Part shown: piece after piece, positions 41,053 through 53,604 of the stretch
Numbering within the stretch: position 1 is the stretch's first letter
Layout: every line of letters starts with the position of its first letter
Origin: Trogon surrucura
Taxonomy: Eukaryota; Chordata; Aves; Trogoniformes; Trogonidae
DNA: 64,000 bases
Direction of reading: 5' to 3'
NCBI GenBank assembly: GCA_020746105.1
Contig: JAJGST010000022.1
Span: 1,456,276 to 1,520,275 of the forward strand
Program-made: the position numbers and the translations under genes
The notes under the pieces: generated by a model
Told to the model about the DNA's origin: nothing
Database searches by the model: none
Seen by the model: the letters and a program-made list of their open reading frames with translations, nothing else

Positions 41053-41403
41053 CTCACCTCTGTCACGCTGCTGGATTTGTCCTTCTCTAACATTCATCCT
41101 TGGGTGAACAGTATATAGTGAAGAGGTAGCATTGTGGGACTCATCCATTCTCTTTCAAGTCACACATTGTCATGGCACATTTGCTCTCAGAACCCTGGCA
41201 GATGGTAATTAAATTTAATCCAGTTTCATAAGTAAATACCACATAAAAAGGAGACTCTGTATTCTGGATCTTCAAGAGGTTACAGTGAGGTTGATAAGCA
41301 AGAGAAGAGTTAACCTCCACAGGCAATAAGTACTGTAATATGGAGTTCATTTATGTCACAGATTAAGATAATACATTCCTGGATCTCCTATTCTTAGGTC
41401 TGA
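41053..41403. other. No feature seen
   Basis: About 350 bp between two LTR-G copies; nothing recognised. Confidence 0.4.
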
Positions 41404-41955
41404 TGTAATGGTTTGACCCTGGCTGGCGGCCAGGTGCCCACCACAGCTGCTGTATCACTCCCCCTTCTCAGCTAGACAGAGGAGAGAAAATATAACAAAG
41501 GGCTCAAGAGTTGAGATAAGGACAGGGAGATCACTCGCAATTACCTTCTGGGTCAAAACAGACTCGACTTGGGGAAATTAACTAAATTTATTGGCAATCA
41601 AATTAGAGAAGGACAATGAGAAATAAAACCAAATCTTAAAAATAATACCTTCCCCCCACCCCTCCTTTCTTCCCGGGCTTCACTTTACTCCCAATTTATT
41701 TACATCCTCCCCTCAAGTGGCGCAGGGGGACAGGGAATGGGGGTTGTGTCAGTTCATTAGATGTTGTCTCTACTGCTCCTTCTTCCTCAGGGGGAGGACT
41801 TGTCACTCTTCCCCCTCTCCATTGTGGGATCCCTCTCACGGGAGAACATTCTTCACAAACTTTCTCCAGCATGATTCCTTCTCACAAGAGACAGTTCTTG
41901 ACAAACTGCCCCAACGTGAGTCCTCTCAATGGGGTGCAGTCCTTCAGGAGCAGAC

Positions 41956-42676
41956 CTGTTGGAAAGCAACCCTGAGGAGAAGGATCTTGGAGTCCTGGTA
42001 GACAATAAGTTAACCGTGATCCAGCAACGTGCCCTCATGGCCAAGAAGGCCAATAGCATCCTGGGCTGCAGGTCAAGTAGGTGGTCAGTAGGTCAAGTGT
42101 GTGGTCAGTAGGTCAAGGGAGATCATCCTCCCCCTCTACTCTGCACTGGTGAGGCCACATCTGGAACATTGTGTCCAGTTCTGGACCCCCCAGTTCAAGA
42201 GAGACAGGGAACTACTGGAGAGAGTCCAACAGAGGGCAACAAAGATGATAGGGGGACTGGAGCATCTCTTTTATGAGGAAAGGTTGAGAGAACTGGGACT
42301 GTTTAGCCTGGAGAAGACTGAGAGGAGACCTTATCAATGGCTATAAATATCTAAAGGGTGGATGTAAGGAGGATGGAGCCAGACTCTTTTCAGTAGTGCC
42401 CAGTGATAGGACAAGGGGCAATGGGCTCAAGCTGGAACATAGAAAGTTCCATCTAAACATGAGGAAGAATTTCTTTACTGTGAGGCTGACAAAGCACTGG
42501 AACAGGCTGCCCAGGGAGGTTGTGGATTCTCCATCTTTGGAGACTTTCAAAACCCGCCTGGATGTGTTCCTGTGCAATGTGCTCTAGGTGATCCTGCTTT
42601 AGCGGAAAGGTTGGACTAGGTGATCTCTGGAGGTCCCTTCCAACTCCAAGCATTCCGAGATTCAGTGATTCTATGA
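41956..42676 (+). mobile_element. CR1 3' fragment in LTR G
   Basis: Starts within the [21 protein letters not shown] block and continues through [17 protein letters not shown] and LGLFSLEKT to the C-terminus and 3' UTR, ending GATTCTATGA. CAGAC lies on both sides (41951-41955 and 42677-42681), a five-base duplication. A 20-bp phrase around GGTCAGTAGGTCAAGTGTG is partly duplicated near 42080-42115. One frameshift near 42330. Confidence 0.88.
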
Positions 42677-43029
42677 CAGACAGTCCTCCACAAACTGCTT
42701 CAGCGTTGAGTCCCTTCCACGGAGTGCAATCCTTCAGGAACAGACTGCCCAAGCATGGGCCCCCCACAGGGTCACACATCCTGCCAGTAAACTTGCTCTG
42801 GCGTGGGCTCCTCTCTCCATGGGTCCACAGGTCCTGTTAAGAGCCTGCTCCAGTGCAGACTTCCCACAGGATCTCAGCCTTATTCGGGCACGCACCTGCT
42901 CCAGCACAGGGTCCTCCTGGGCTGCAGCAGGTGGACATCTGCTCCACTGTTAACCTCCGTGGGCTGCAGGGGGACAGCCTGCATCACCATTGTATTCACC
43001 CCAGGCTACAGGCAAATCTCTGGCACACG

Positions 43030-43645
43030 AGTCAACCACGCACGCTCACAGCCCAGAAGGCCATTCGTATCCTGGGCTGCATCCAAAGAAGCATGGCCAG
43101 CAGATCGAGAGGGGTGATTCTGCCCCTCTGCTCTGCTCTGGTGAGACCTCACCTGGAGTACTGTGTCCAGCTCTGCAGCCCTCAACACAAGGATATGGAC
43201 CTGTTGGAGCGGATCCAAGGGAGGGCCACAGAAATTATTAAAGGGTTGGAGCATCTCTCCTACGAAGATAGGCTGAGAGCTGGGGTTGTTCAGCCTGGAG
43301 AAGAGAAGCCTCCGGGGAGACGCTATTGCAGCCTTTCAGTACTTAAACGAAACCTATAAGAAAGATGGGGGCAATCTTTTTAGTAAGGCCGGTTGCGACA
43401 GGACAAGGGGTAATGGTTTTAAACTGAAAGAGAGTAGATTCAGACTGGATATAGGGAAGAAGTTTTGTACAATGAGGGTGGTGAAACACTGGAACAGGTT
43501 GCCCAGGGAGGTGGTGGAGGCCCCATCCCTGGAGACGTTCAAGGTCAGGCTTGGTGGGGCTCTGAGCAACCTGATCTAGTTAAAGATGTCCCTGCCCATT
43601 CCAGGGAGTCCCTTCCAACCCAATGCATTGCATTCTATGATTCTG
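43030..43645 (+). mobile_element. CR1 3' fragment in LTR G (second)
   Basis: From the QKAIRILGCIQRSMASRSRGVI block to the 3' UTR end at TTCTATGATTCTG. The two frames (42853-43359 and 43286-43579) are offset by an indel near 43280. TCTGG occurs on both sides, a likely short duplication. Confidence 0.85.
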
Positions 43646-43997
43646 TTCTGGTGTCTGGAGCACGTCCTCCCCCTCCTTCTTCACTGACCTTGAGTTGTTT
43701 CTCTCACATATTCTCACTCCTCTCCCCGGCTGCAATTTCTGTTGTGCAGTAACTTTTTTCTGCTTCTTAAACATGCTATCCCACAGGCACTACCACCATC
43801 ACTGACTGGCTCAGCCTTGGCCAGCGGTGGGTCCGTCTTGGAGCTGGCTGGCATTGTCTCTACCGGACATAGGGGAAGCTTCTAGCAACTTCTCACAGAA
43901 ACCATCCCTGCTACCAAAACCTTTTCTCGCCATCCCAATACACCACTAAAGGAAAGATGCACTGGAGCATATATGTTCTCAACCGTAACTGACTTCT

Positions 43998-44562
43998 TGT
44001 GGTGGTTTGACCCAGGCTGGAGGCCAGGTGCCCACCAATGCCGCTCTATCACTCCCCCTTCTTAGATGGACAGAGGAGAGGAAAAATAGAATGAGAGGCT
44101 CAGGGGTCAAGATAAGGACAGTTTAATAAAGTAAAAGCAAAGGCTGCACACGGAAGCAAAGGCAATCAAAAAGATTGTTCTCAACAATTCGTGATTCTGT
44201 GATTCCCTGGAAGCAGGGCTTCAGTACATGTGACAGTTGCTCTGGAGGACAAATGCAAATTACGAATGTCCCTTCCGCTTCCTTCTTTCTCTTAGTTTTT
44301 ATTGCTGTCATATGGTATAGAATATCCCTTTGGTCAGTTTGGGTCGGCTGGCCTGGCTATGTCCCCTCCCAAGGTCTTGCCTGCCCCCAGCCTACTGTTG
44401 GGGGGAATGTTGGAAAGACAGCCTTGGTGCTGTGCAAGCTCTGCTCAGCAGTAGCCAAAACACTGGGGTGTTATCAACACCCTTCTAGCTACCACTACAA
44501 AAACACAGCACTATGGAGCTGCTATGGGGAAAATTAACTCCATCTCAGCCAGATCCAATGCA
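43998..44562 (-). mobile_element. ERVL solo LTR (565 bp)
   Basis: TGTGGTGG to CCAATGCA, flanked by CTTCT (43993-43997) and CTTCC (44563-44567), a five-base duplication with one change. Same family as the ERVL1 LTRs but more diverged. Confidence 0.88.
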
Positions 44563-44567
44563 CTTCC

Positions 44568-44878
44568 TTATTAAAAACCAATGTTTTATGGAAAAAGTGT
44601 ATAAGTGTAACCAGTGATGGAATGGCTGCTTTGTCTGGAACAAAAAAAATAAAAAAGGATTCCAGGGTAAAATTATAGAGATAGCACCACACATGAAACT
44701 CATCCACCACCTCATTCATAGGCAATCTATTGCAGCAAAGATGTTGGAAAAGATGTTGGAGTTAGAACTGCACGAAGTGCTACGCAGTGTCATCTCATCG
44801 TATGGCTAATTTTATAAAAACAAGACCTGTAAATAATAGAATCTTTACAATACTTTCTAATGAGATGGAGAGTGACAA
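44568..44878 (+). pseudogene. hAT transposase-like pseudogene, left part
   Basis: Two adjoining frames give a stretch around IHRQSIAAKMLEK and LELHEVLRSVI, then NFIKTRPVNNRIFTILSNEM up to the CR1 junction. This order matches the part of the hAT-type (ZBED/SCAND3-like) transposase fold just before the conserved TEVRWLS block, which is found at 54.6 kb. Frameshifts and a stop are present. I infer that this and 54586-55615 were one gene. Confidence 0.7.
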
Positions 44879-44880
44879 TG

Positions 44881-45790
44881 GAACATCTTCGTCAGCGATA
44901 TGGACAGTGGCATCGAGTGCACCCTCGGCAAGTTTGCTGATGACACCAAGCTGTGTGGGGCAGCTGACACGCTGGAGGGTAGGGATGCCATCCAGAGGGA
45001 CCTCGACAAGCTGGAGAGGTGGGCCCAGGCCAACCTCATGAAGTTCAACAAGACCAAGTGCAAGGTCCTCCATCTGGGTCGGGGCAATCCCAAGCATCGA
45101 TATAGGCTGGGCAGTGACTGGCTTGAGAGCAGCCCTGAAGAAAAGGACTGGTGGATGAGAAGCTCAACATGAGCCGTCAGTGTGCACCTGCAGCCCAGAA
45201 AGCCAATCGTGTCCTGGGCTGCATCAAGAGGTGCGTGGCCAGCAGGTTGAGGGAGGTCATTCTCCCCCTCTATTCCGCTCTCGTGAGACCCCACCTGGAG
45301 TACTGCGTCCAGTTCCGGAGCCCACAGTACAAGAAAGATCTGGACGTGCTGAAGCATGTCCAGAGAAGGGCCACGAGGATGATGAGAGGGCCGGAGCACC
45401 TCTCCTATGAAGACAGACTGAGAGAGTTGGGGTTGTTCAGTCTGCAGAAAAGAAGGCTCCAAGGAGACCTTATTGTGGCCTTCCAGTATCTCAAGGGGGC
45501 CTACAAGAAAGCTGGTGAGGGGCTTTTTAGGATGTCGGATAATGATAGGACTAGGGGGAGTGGACTGAAGCTAGAGATGGATCGGTTCAGATTGGGCGTT
45601 AGGAAGAAGTTCTTCACCATGAGGGTGGTGAGACACTGGCACAGGTTGCCCAGAGAGGTGGCGGAAGCCCCATCCCTGGAAGTTTTTAAGGCCAGACCGG
45701 ATGGGGCTCTGGGCAACCTGGTCTAGTGGGGGATGTCCCTGTCCATGGCAGGGGGGTTGGAACTAAATGACCTTAAGGATTCCTCCCACA
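44881..45790 (+). pseudogene. CR1 ORF2 C-terminal half
   Basis: Starts at the [10 protein letters not shown]-type block, with [29 protein letters not shown] and the C-terminal region, including [18 protein letters not shown] and [24 protein letters not shown], ending LGNLV at 45726. A small deletion near 45150 shifts the frame in the DLGVLVDEKL block. The 3' UTR stops short of the usual tail at about 45790. Its 5' junction lies exactly where the hAT sequence breaks off. Confidence 0.9.
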
Positions 45791-46160
45791 GCTTGGCTAG
45801 GGCTAAAGAAAGAATACAAGGGAGCCTCCCGATCTATTTCAGTCCTTAATCACATATTTCTCACCCAAGCCAGGCCTCTGGTCTCTCGGTCTTGTAACAT
45901 ACTTCTAACAAAGCAAGAGGCAGCTAGTTTCCCAGCCTTGCACTTGGCCTTTTGATAAAAAAAAAAAAAAGATTGCTCTGCTAGTTCTCACTGCACATTT
46001 AGTGTTACAGCAAAGCTTTTACAGATTTGCATTGGAATATATATGCTAAAATAGATTATCGGTACATTGCATATGTGATTAATACTGTGTAGTGTGGGGT
46101 TGTGAGGTTCATCTATAGGTCAACTTCAGTTCAGGACCTACGATTCAGGCCCTAGCACTA
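45791..46160. repeat. Family X copy
   Basis: Matches 2930-3319 in the same orientation. Contains an A14 tract (about 45957-45970), GCAAAGCTTTTACAG and the TTCAGTTCAGGACCTA end, and adjoins ERVL2. Confidence 0.6.
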
Positions 46161-46164
46161 CAAC

Positions 46165-47047
46165 ATGGCAGCTGGGGTGCTAAGAGGAACTGTGCATCAA
46201 TACCAATTACTTCCGAAGCAGTTCAAATTACTTCATATGCTGCCAATATTTCTTTCTCAGTGGGAGTGTAGCTGTCCTAGGATCCTTTGTATCCCCGACT
46301 CCAAAACCCCAGGGGATGGCTTTGGGTCTCCCCAGATACTTTCTGCCAGAGACTTCCGGTAGGGCCATTCTCCTCAGCTGTGGTGTAGAGCACATTTTTA
46401 ACATCTTGTCCTGCCTGGACTGCCCTAAGGGATACTGCATGAACAATCTCCCGTTTAATTTATTCAAAGGCTTGTTGTTGTTCAGGGCCCCATCTGACAT
46501 CATTCTTCTTTCAGATCACTTGGTAGAGTGGGCTTACAATCTGAGTGTAATTTGGAATATGCTTCCTCCAAAAATCCACAACATCTAAAAAAAATTGTGT
46601 TTCCTTTTTGCCAGGTTGTGGAGACATATCTGCTATCTAATTAATCACATCCATTGGCACCTGGTGACATCCATCTTGCCATTTTATTTCTAAAAGATGA
46701 ATCTCCTGTGCAGGTCCCTTGACCTTACTTTGTTTTATGGCAAAGCCAGCCTTCACAAGGTTTTGAACTATTTTCTTCCCTTTCTCAAAAACTTCTTCCA
46801 CTATGTTGCCCCATATGATCATGTCATCAATGTATTGCAGGTGTTCTGGAGCTTCCCCTGTTCTAGTGCAGTCTCTATCAATCCATGGCAAACGGTGGAG
46901 CTGTGTTTCCACTCTTGGGGCAGTCGATTCCAGGTGTACTGGATGCCTCCCCAGGTGAAAGCAAACTGTGGCCTGCACTCTGCTGCCAAAGGGAATGAGA
47001 AAAATGCATTAGCGATATCAATGGTGGTATACCATTTGGCAGCCTTT
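46165..47047 (-). pseudogene. ERVL2 reverse transcriptase, C-terminal portion
   Basis: Blocks of the RT core: FAFTWGGIQYTWNRLPQEWKH, then LQYIDDMIIWGN with an intact YIDD active site (near 46825), KSKVKGPAQEI, and the connection region with the TPQLRRMALPEVSGRKYLG stretch. At least four frame breaks. It ends at 47047 against LTR D, where the WYATIDIA-type block is cut. Confidence 0.85.
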
Positions 47048-47426
47048 GACTTGTTGTGGTTCAAGCCACCTGCCCAGGCCAGCAACGAAGAACCACATGG
47101 TCACTTGCTCACTCCTCCCCCCAACCCTATCCCCACAGGGACGTGGAGAGAGAAAATTCAACTAAAAAGGCTCAAGGACTGAGATTAGGACAGAGAGGGT
47201 TCATTCACTACTTATGGTCACAGGCAAAAACCAGAGTAGACTTGGGGAGAGAACATAAATTTAATTTACCACCACCAGTCATCAACTAGATCAGAGTAGG
47301 ATAGCGAGAGGAATACATAAATGAATACAACCTAATCTTAAATGCAGTTCCTCCCCACCCCTCCCATCTTCCCATTTGCCTTCTCACCCCCATCAATGCA
47401 AGGGGGTGCAGGGGGTGGGGAGCGCA

Positions 47427-49588
47427 GTCACAGAATCACAGAATCACAGAATCACAGAATGTTAGAGGTTGGAAGGGACCTTAAAGATCATCTAGTCCAA
47501 CCCCCCTGCCAGAGCAGGACCACCTACAGCAGAGCGCACAGGAACGCATCCAGGCGGGTTTTGAATGTCTCCAAAGAAGAAGATTCCACAACCTCCCTGG
47601 GCAGCCTGTTCCAGTGCTCGGTCACCCTCACAGTGAAAAAGTTTTTCCTCATATTTTTATGGAACCTCCTGTGTTCCAGCTTACATCCATTGCCCCTTGT
47701 CTTGTCAGTGGATGCCGCTGAAAAGAGCCTGGCTCCATCTTCCTGACATTCCCCCTTGACATATTTATAAACATTAATGAGGTCATCCCTTAGCCTCCTC
47801 TTCTCCAAGCTAAAGAGACCCAGCTCCTTCAGCCTTTCCTCATAAGGGAGATGCTCCACTCCCTTCACCATCTTTGTGGCTCTGCGCTGGACTCTCTCAA
47901 GCAGCTCCCTGTCCTTCTTGAACTGAGGGGCCCAGAACTGGACACAATATTCCAGATGCGGCCTTACCAGGGCAGAGTAGAGGGGCAGGAGGACCTCTCT
48001 TGACCTACTTGCGACTCCCCTTCTAATACACCCCAGGATGCCATTGGCCTTCTTGGCCACGAGGGCACACTGCTGGCTCATGGTCATCCTGCTGTCCACT
48101 AGAACCCCCAGGTCCCTTTCCCCTGCGCTGCTCTCCAGCAGGGCAGTCCCCAACCTATATTGGCACATGGGGTTATTTTTTCCCAAGTGCAAAACTCTAC
48201 ACTTGCCCTTGTTAAACTTCATAAGATTTCTCCCCGCCCAGCCCTCCAGCCTGTCTAGGTCTCTCTGAATGGCTGCACAGCCTTCTGGTGTGTCAACCAC
48301 TCCTCCCAATTTCGTATCATCAGCAAACTTGCTGACAACATTCTCTAATCCCTCATCCAGATCATTGATGAATATATTAAACAGCACCGGCCTGAGCACT
48401 GACCCCTGAGGGACCCCACTAGACACAGGCATCCAGCCAGATTCAGCCCCATTGAGCACAACTCTCTGGCTTCTTCCCTTCAACCATTTCTTGACCCACC
48501 TCACTACTTGGTCATCCAGACCACACTTCCTCAGTTTACCTATGAGGATGCTGTCCGAGACGGTGTCAAAGGCCTTGCTGATGTCCAGGTAGACCACGTC
48601 CACTGCATGGCCACCATCCATCCACCTGGTTATGTCTTCGTATAAGGCTATCAGGTTGGTCAAACATGACTTCCCCTTGGCAAAGCCATGTTGACTGCTC
48701 CTAATAACCTTCTTATCCTTGATATGCCTAGAGACAGCGTCAAGGATAAGATGTTCCATCACCTTTCCATGAATGGAGATGAGGCTGACCGGTCTGTAGT
48801 TACTCGGGTCATCCTTCCTGCCCTTCTTATAGACTGGAGTGACATTCGCTTTCCTCCAGTCTTCAGGCACCTCACCTGTTACCCACGACTTACCAAAGAT
48901 GATGGAGAGTGGCCTAGCAATGACTCCCGCCAGCTCCCTCAGCACCCGTGGGTGCATCCCATTAGGGCCCATGGATTTATGGATATTTAAGTGTTCAAAC
49001 TGATCCTTAACCCAGTCCTCATCAATCAGGGCAGACTCCTCCTTTATCATGACTTCCTCTGGGGCCTCAGGGGACTGAGGCTCCTGAGGACGGTCTCCAA
49101 CAGTGTAGACAGAGGCAAAGAAGGCATTCAGCAACTCTGCCTTCTTTCTGTCCTCTGTCTCCAGGGCACCCACCTCATTCAACAGAGGGCCTACATTGCC
49201 TCTAGTGTTAGTTTTGTCAGCAATGTATTTGAAGAAACCCTTTCTGTTGTCCTTGACCTCCCTTGCAAGTTTTAACTCCAAGGAGGCCTTAGCTTTTCTG
49301 ATTGCCTCCCTACACTCCCTGACAGCTGTCCTGTACTCCACCCAAGGGGCCAGCCCTCCCTTTCCACCTGAGTCTGCCCAGCAGATCCCTGGTTAACCAT
49401 GCAGGTCTCCTGGATCTCTTTCTTGATTTCCTACCTTATGGGATGCACTGATCCTGAGCCTCGAAGAAGTGGTCTTTGAATGCCAACCAACTCTCTTGGG
49501 CCCCTTTACCTTTCAGCTCCCTGTCCCAAGGGGTTTCCCCTAGCAATTGCCTGAATAGGCCAAAGTTGGCCCTTCTGAAGTCTAGAGT
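47427..49588 (-). mobile_element. CR1 LINE in LTR D
   Basis: 5'-truncated CR1 with four CACAGAAT-type tail units at 47427-47460. It includes a 605-codon ORF2 run (49341-47524) covering the linker, complete RT ([56 protein letters not shown]) and C-terminus. Upstream, up to 49588, is the end of the EN region, read in frame across PW-RELKGKGAQESWLAF. Frames break near 49360-49400. AGTC at both ends is a possible short duplication. It belongs to the subfamily at 718-2352. Confidence 0.93.
47524..49341 (-). pseudogene. CR1 ORF2 RT, 605 open codons
   Basis: The longest open frame in the window. All RT motifs including FADD are intact. KAFDTVSDS replaces the usual KAFDTVSHS. The endonuclease is absent, so it is non-autonomous. 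Confidence 0.92.
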
Positions 49589-50238
49589 CCATCTGGCCAT
49601 TACTCATTGTCCATGGCAGTCCTTCCTTTTAGGAAAAAGGGCTCCTCGCAGTCTTCCCCTGCTGCCACGCGGTGTCCATCTCACAGGAGGCAGCCCTCTC
49701 CCTCCCTCTTCACCCTAACTGGGGCTGTGGTTCGCTTTGAGGGTGTCCTCTGCACCTATGCAGTCTCTCTCCACTTTGGCATGGGGTCCTCTACGTACCA
49801 CCACATACTGGATGTTCTTGCCACTGTCGATTCCCTCAGTTCACTGGCAATCGTCTCCCTGCCATATCGCTCACCACAGAACTCCAGGGAAACAATCTGC
49901 TCCGGTGCCTTTCTCCCCCACTTTCCTCACTGACCAGGTTCCTTTGCTTTCCTCTCACCTCCCCCTCCTCCCAACAGGAAAAAAATCCCCAACACAGAGA
50001 CAGGACAGACAGAGAATAATGAGAGAAGACAAAAAGAGATAATGAAACAAAGAGGAAGTGATTCAAAAGGTTCCCCTCTTAAATATATTGATTGCAGAGA
50101 TGCTGATTGGCCTGGCTTTGGCCAGAGTCAGGTCCGACTTTTACCTGGGGCTGGGGGGAGGCTCTTGAAGTTTTGCAAGTCATCTTCCACAGCCCTCCCC
50201 CCAATACCAAAAACCCTGCCAGACTCAAACCCATGACA

Positions 50239-51158
50239 GTCTCCAGTTCATACTGAGTTTCTAGCATGTCCAGCACAGCGGCACTCAGAGGTGGCATGAC
50301 TTCATTCAGGTCACGATAATCTACTGTTAGTTTCCATTCTCTTTAAACTTTTGCACTGGCCATATGGGGCTGTTAAAGGGTGAGCGAGTCCTGCTGATCA
50401 CTCCTTGGCTCTGCTGCTGATGAATCAGCTTATGGATGGGAATCAGGGAGCCTCAGTTGGTGTGATATTGCCACCGGTGCACCATTGTGGTAGCAATTGG
50501 CACCTGCTGTTCGTCAACCCTCAGGCAAACCCACCACAGAAGGGTCCTCTGAGAGATCGGGCAAGGTGGACAACTGTTCAATTTATTCTGTCTCCAAGAC
50601 AGCTATGCCAAAGGTCCACCTGTACCCTTTCAGGTCCTTGAAATATCCTCTCCTGAGGTAGTCTATTCCAGAGATGCACAGGACCTCTGGGCCAGTCACA
50701 ATGGGGTGTTTATGTTACTCGTTCCCAGTTAGACTCAATTCAGTTTCCAATACAGTTAGCTGTTGGGATCCCCCTGTCACATCAGAAATACAGATGGGTT
50801 CTGTTCCGTTATAGCCTGATGGCATTAGGGTACACTGTCCTTTCAAGAGGGTCAGAGGTAGGACTGGCCCTTCTGTTTTGTCTGGGGAATTTCCTGCTGG
50901 AAAATGGAGGAGCATTTTTCTTGGAAGAATCCCTCTTTCTGATTGTTTTCCTTCGCAACTCATGTACCCATGCATCTAGGACCAAAGTGGGTTTGTGGGT
51001 TTTCCATCTCACTTTCTCATGTCCTCTCCACGGTCACATAAGTAAAACCACAGGTTACCCTGCAGTGTGTACCTTCCATATTCTCTCTCTTGAGCAGAGG
51101 AGTGCCTAGTCCTAACAGATGAGATATGGGACTCTACAGATGGGATGTAGAACACAGA
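50239..51158 (-). pseudogene. ERVL2 RT start, protease and gag end
   Basis: 50239-50640 carries the beginning of RT (ELQYELET-like and HQLIHQQ-type blocks) with stops. 50640-50710 has the protease end. 50720-50975 resembles the ISGVTGG region of ERVL1 (here ISDVTGGSQQL). The DTGA loop itself cannot be read, so the active site is lost. 50980-51158 should be the gag-pro junction. Confidence 0.7.
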
Positions 51159-51160
51159 AG

Positions 51161-53600
51161 CATAGAATCACAGAATCACACAGAATCACAAAATGGCTTA
51201 GGTTGGAAGGGACCTTAGAGATCATCTAATCCAATCTCCCTGCTGTGGGCAGGGATGCCTCTCAACTAGACTGGGTTGCTCAAGGCCTTATCCAACCTGG
51301 CTTTGAACATCTCCAGGGAGGGGGCATCCACAAGTCCTCTTCAGGGCTATTCTCAACCCACTCTGTGCCCAGTTTGTATTTGTGCCTGAGATTGGCCCAA
51401 CCCAGGTGAAGGACCTTGCATTTAGACTTGTTGAACCTCATGCAGTTTGCACTGGCCCATTTCTTAAGCCTGTCAAGGTCCCTCTGGATGGCCTCCCTTC
51501 TCTCGAGTCCACCACGTCTCACAGCTTGGTGTAGTCGGCAAACTTGCTGAGGGTGCACTCAATGCCATTGTCCATGTCACTGACAAAGATGTTGAACAGC
51601 ACTGGACCCAGTACTGATCCCTGAGGAACTCCACTTGTCACTGGTCTCCACGTGGACATCAAGCCATTGATCATAACTCTTTGAGTGCGACCTTCTAGCC
51701 AGTTCCTTATCCATTTATCAAGTCCACATCTATCTTAGAGACAAGGATGTCATGGGACAGTGTCAAATGTCTTGCACAAGTCCAGGTAGATGATGTCAGT
51801 TGCTCTTCCCATATCACCCAGAGCTGTAACTGTTGTAGAAGGCCACTAAATTAGTCAGGCACAATTTTCCCTTAGTGAAGCCATGTTGGCTGTCACTGAT
51901 CACCTTGCTATTTATGTGCCTTAGTATTGTTACCAGGAGAATCTGCTCCATGATTTTGCCTGGCACGGAGGTGAGGCTGACTGGTCTATAGTTCCCTGGG
52001 TTTTCTTTGCTTCCCTTTTTAAAAATGGGGGTTATGTTTCCCCTTTTCCAATCTGTGGGAACCTCACCAGACTGCCACGACTTCTCAAATATGATAGATA
52101 GTGGTCTAGCAACTTCAGCTGCCAGTTCTTTCAGGACCCGTGGATGTATCTCATCAGGTCCCACAGACTTGTACACCTTCAGGTTCTCTAGGTGTTCCCG
52201 GACCTGCTCTGCTCCTACCCTGGATGGTTCTTCATTCTCCCAACCAACGCTCTCTGTGACTTGGGTGGTGTGGCTCAAGTGGTTACCAGTGAAGACTGAA
52301 TCAAAATAGTCATTGAGTACTTCAGCCTTCTTCATGTCCTTGGTAACCAGATCACCTATATCCCTCCAGAGAGGCCCTACATTCTCTCTTATTTTTCTTT
52401 TTTCTCTGGCGTACCCGTAGAATCTTTTTCTGTTATTTTTAGTGTCCCTAGCCAGATATGATTCTGTCAGGGCTTTAGCTTTTCTAACCTGGTTTCTGAT
52501 TTCATGAGCAATCTCCTTGTAATCGTCCCAGGTTACCAGTCCTCGCTTCCACCCTTTGTGTATTCCCCTTTTGTATTTGATTTTGGCCAGGAGTTCCTTG
52601 TTCATCCATATAGGTCTCCTGGAATTTTTACCAGATTTCTTCTTTTTAGGGATGCAGTGCCTTTGAACTTGGAGGAGATGATCCTTGAAAGTCAATCAGC
52701 TTTCCTGGGCTCCCAATCCCTCCAGGGCTTTGTCCCAAGGTACACTACCAAGAAGATTCCTGAATAAGCCAAAGTGAGCTCTTCTGAAGTCGAAGGTTTC
52801 AAGCTTGTTGAGCGTCCTCTTCTTTGCTGCCCTTAGGATCTTAAACTCCACCATCTCATGGTCACTGCAGCCAAGCTTGCTCATGAGCTTAACATTGCCC
52901 ACCAGCCCCTCTCTGTTGGTGAGAACGAGGTCTAGCATAGCACCTCTCCTCGTTGGTTCCACTATCGTTTGGAGAAGGAAGTTATCAGCAATGCATTCCA
53001 GGAATCTCCTGGATTGCTTGTGCCCTGCTGTGTTGTCTTTCCAACTGATATTGGGGTGCTTAAAGTCCCCCATGAAGACCAGGGCTTGTCAACGAGCAGC
53101 GACCCCTATCTGTCTATGAAGGGCCTTGTTCACTTGGTCCTCCTGGTCAGGTGGTCTGTAGCAGACCCCCACTGTAATGTCTCCTTCCCTTCCTTTCACC
53201 CTGGTCCATAAGCACTCGGTCTTTTCATCATCACTTGCCAGGTGGAGCTCCGTGCATTCTAGCTGTTCATTAACATACATTGACAACATCCCTTCTTGTC
53301 CTCCCTTCTAATCCAACACACCAATTCGAGGAGTCATTCCACCATGTCTCTGGGATACCGATCGGATCGTAGCGCTGCAGGCACGCAAACATCTCCATCT
53401 CCTCTTGTTTATTGCCCATGCTGTGGGTGTTTGCATAAAGGCATATTTGCTTTGAATTGCTGGAACTCCCCGAGGCAGTTCCTCCACAGCCAAAACACAG
53501 GCCCATAGGGAGGGAGAGACTTCCTTTGCATTGCCGGAGCTGGCCAGCCAATTCATCCACAGTTTGTCCCTTGTCTTCTCTCCGGGACATTGCTGCCAAT
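51161..53600 (-). pseudogene. CR1 ORF2, older subfamily, in ERVL2
   Basis: 3' UTR and tail at 51161-51340, then an internal deletion of several hundred bases removing most of the RT C-terminal region. The RT core follows (51814-52695: [57 protein letters not shown]). A TGA replaces the TGG tryptophan codon at the junction (52696). EN pieces lie at 52696-53289 (MGDFKHPNISWKDN, LGCSDHEMVEF) and 53300-53599 (ICLYANTHSMGNKQ, IPETWWNDSS). Same wording as 31649-32311. Confidence 0.88.
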
Positions 53601-53604
53601 GAGT

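Larger units (their letters stand above)
41404..43942 (-). mobile_element. LTR G copy with two nested CR1 fragments
   Basis: TGTAATGGTTTGACCC to CATCCCAATACA. Without the CR1 pieces at 41956-42676 and about 43030-43645 it would be near 1.2 kb. The internal degenerate repeat region (41800-41950, 42680-43020) is visible on both sides of the first insert. Confidence 0.8.
47052..50238 (-). mobile_element. Solo LTR, family D, in ERVL2 (contains a CR1)
   Basis: TGTTGTGGTTCAAGCC to ACCCATGACA, flanked by GACT (47048-47051) and GTCT (50239-50242), a four-base duplication with one change. A four-base duplication would suit a class I (gamma-like) integrase. About 1.02 kb without the CR1. The ERVL2 reading of pol continues directly across it. 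Confidence 0.8.

Noticed and set aside
47427-47460. Tandem CACAGAAT units as a CRISPR-like or satellite array
   Set aside because: They are the normal CR1 3' tail in reverse complement. No CRISPR array is present.
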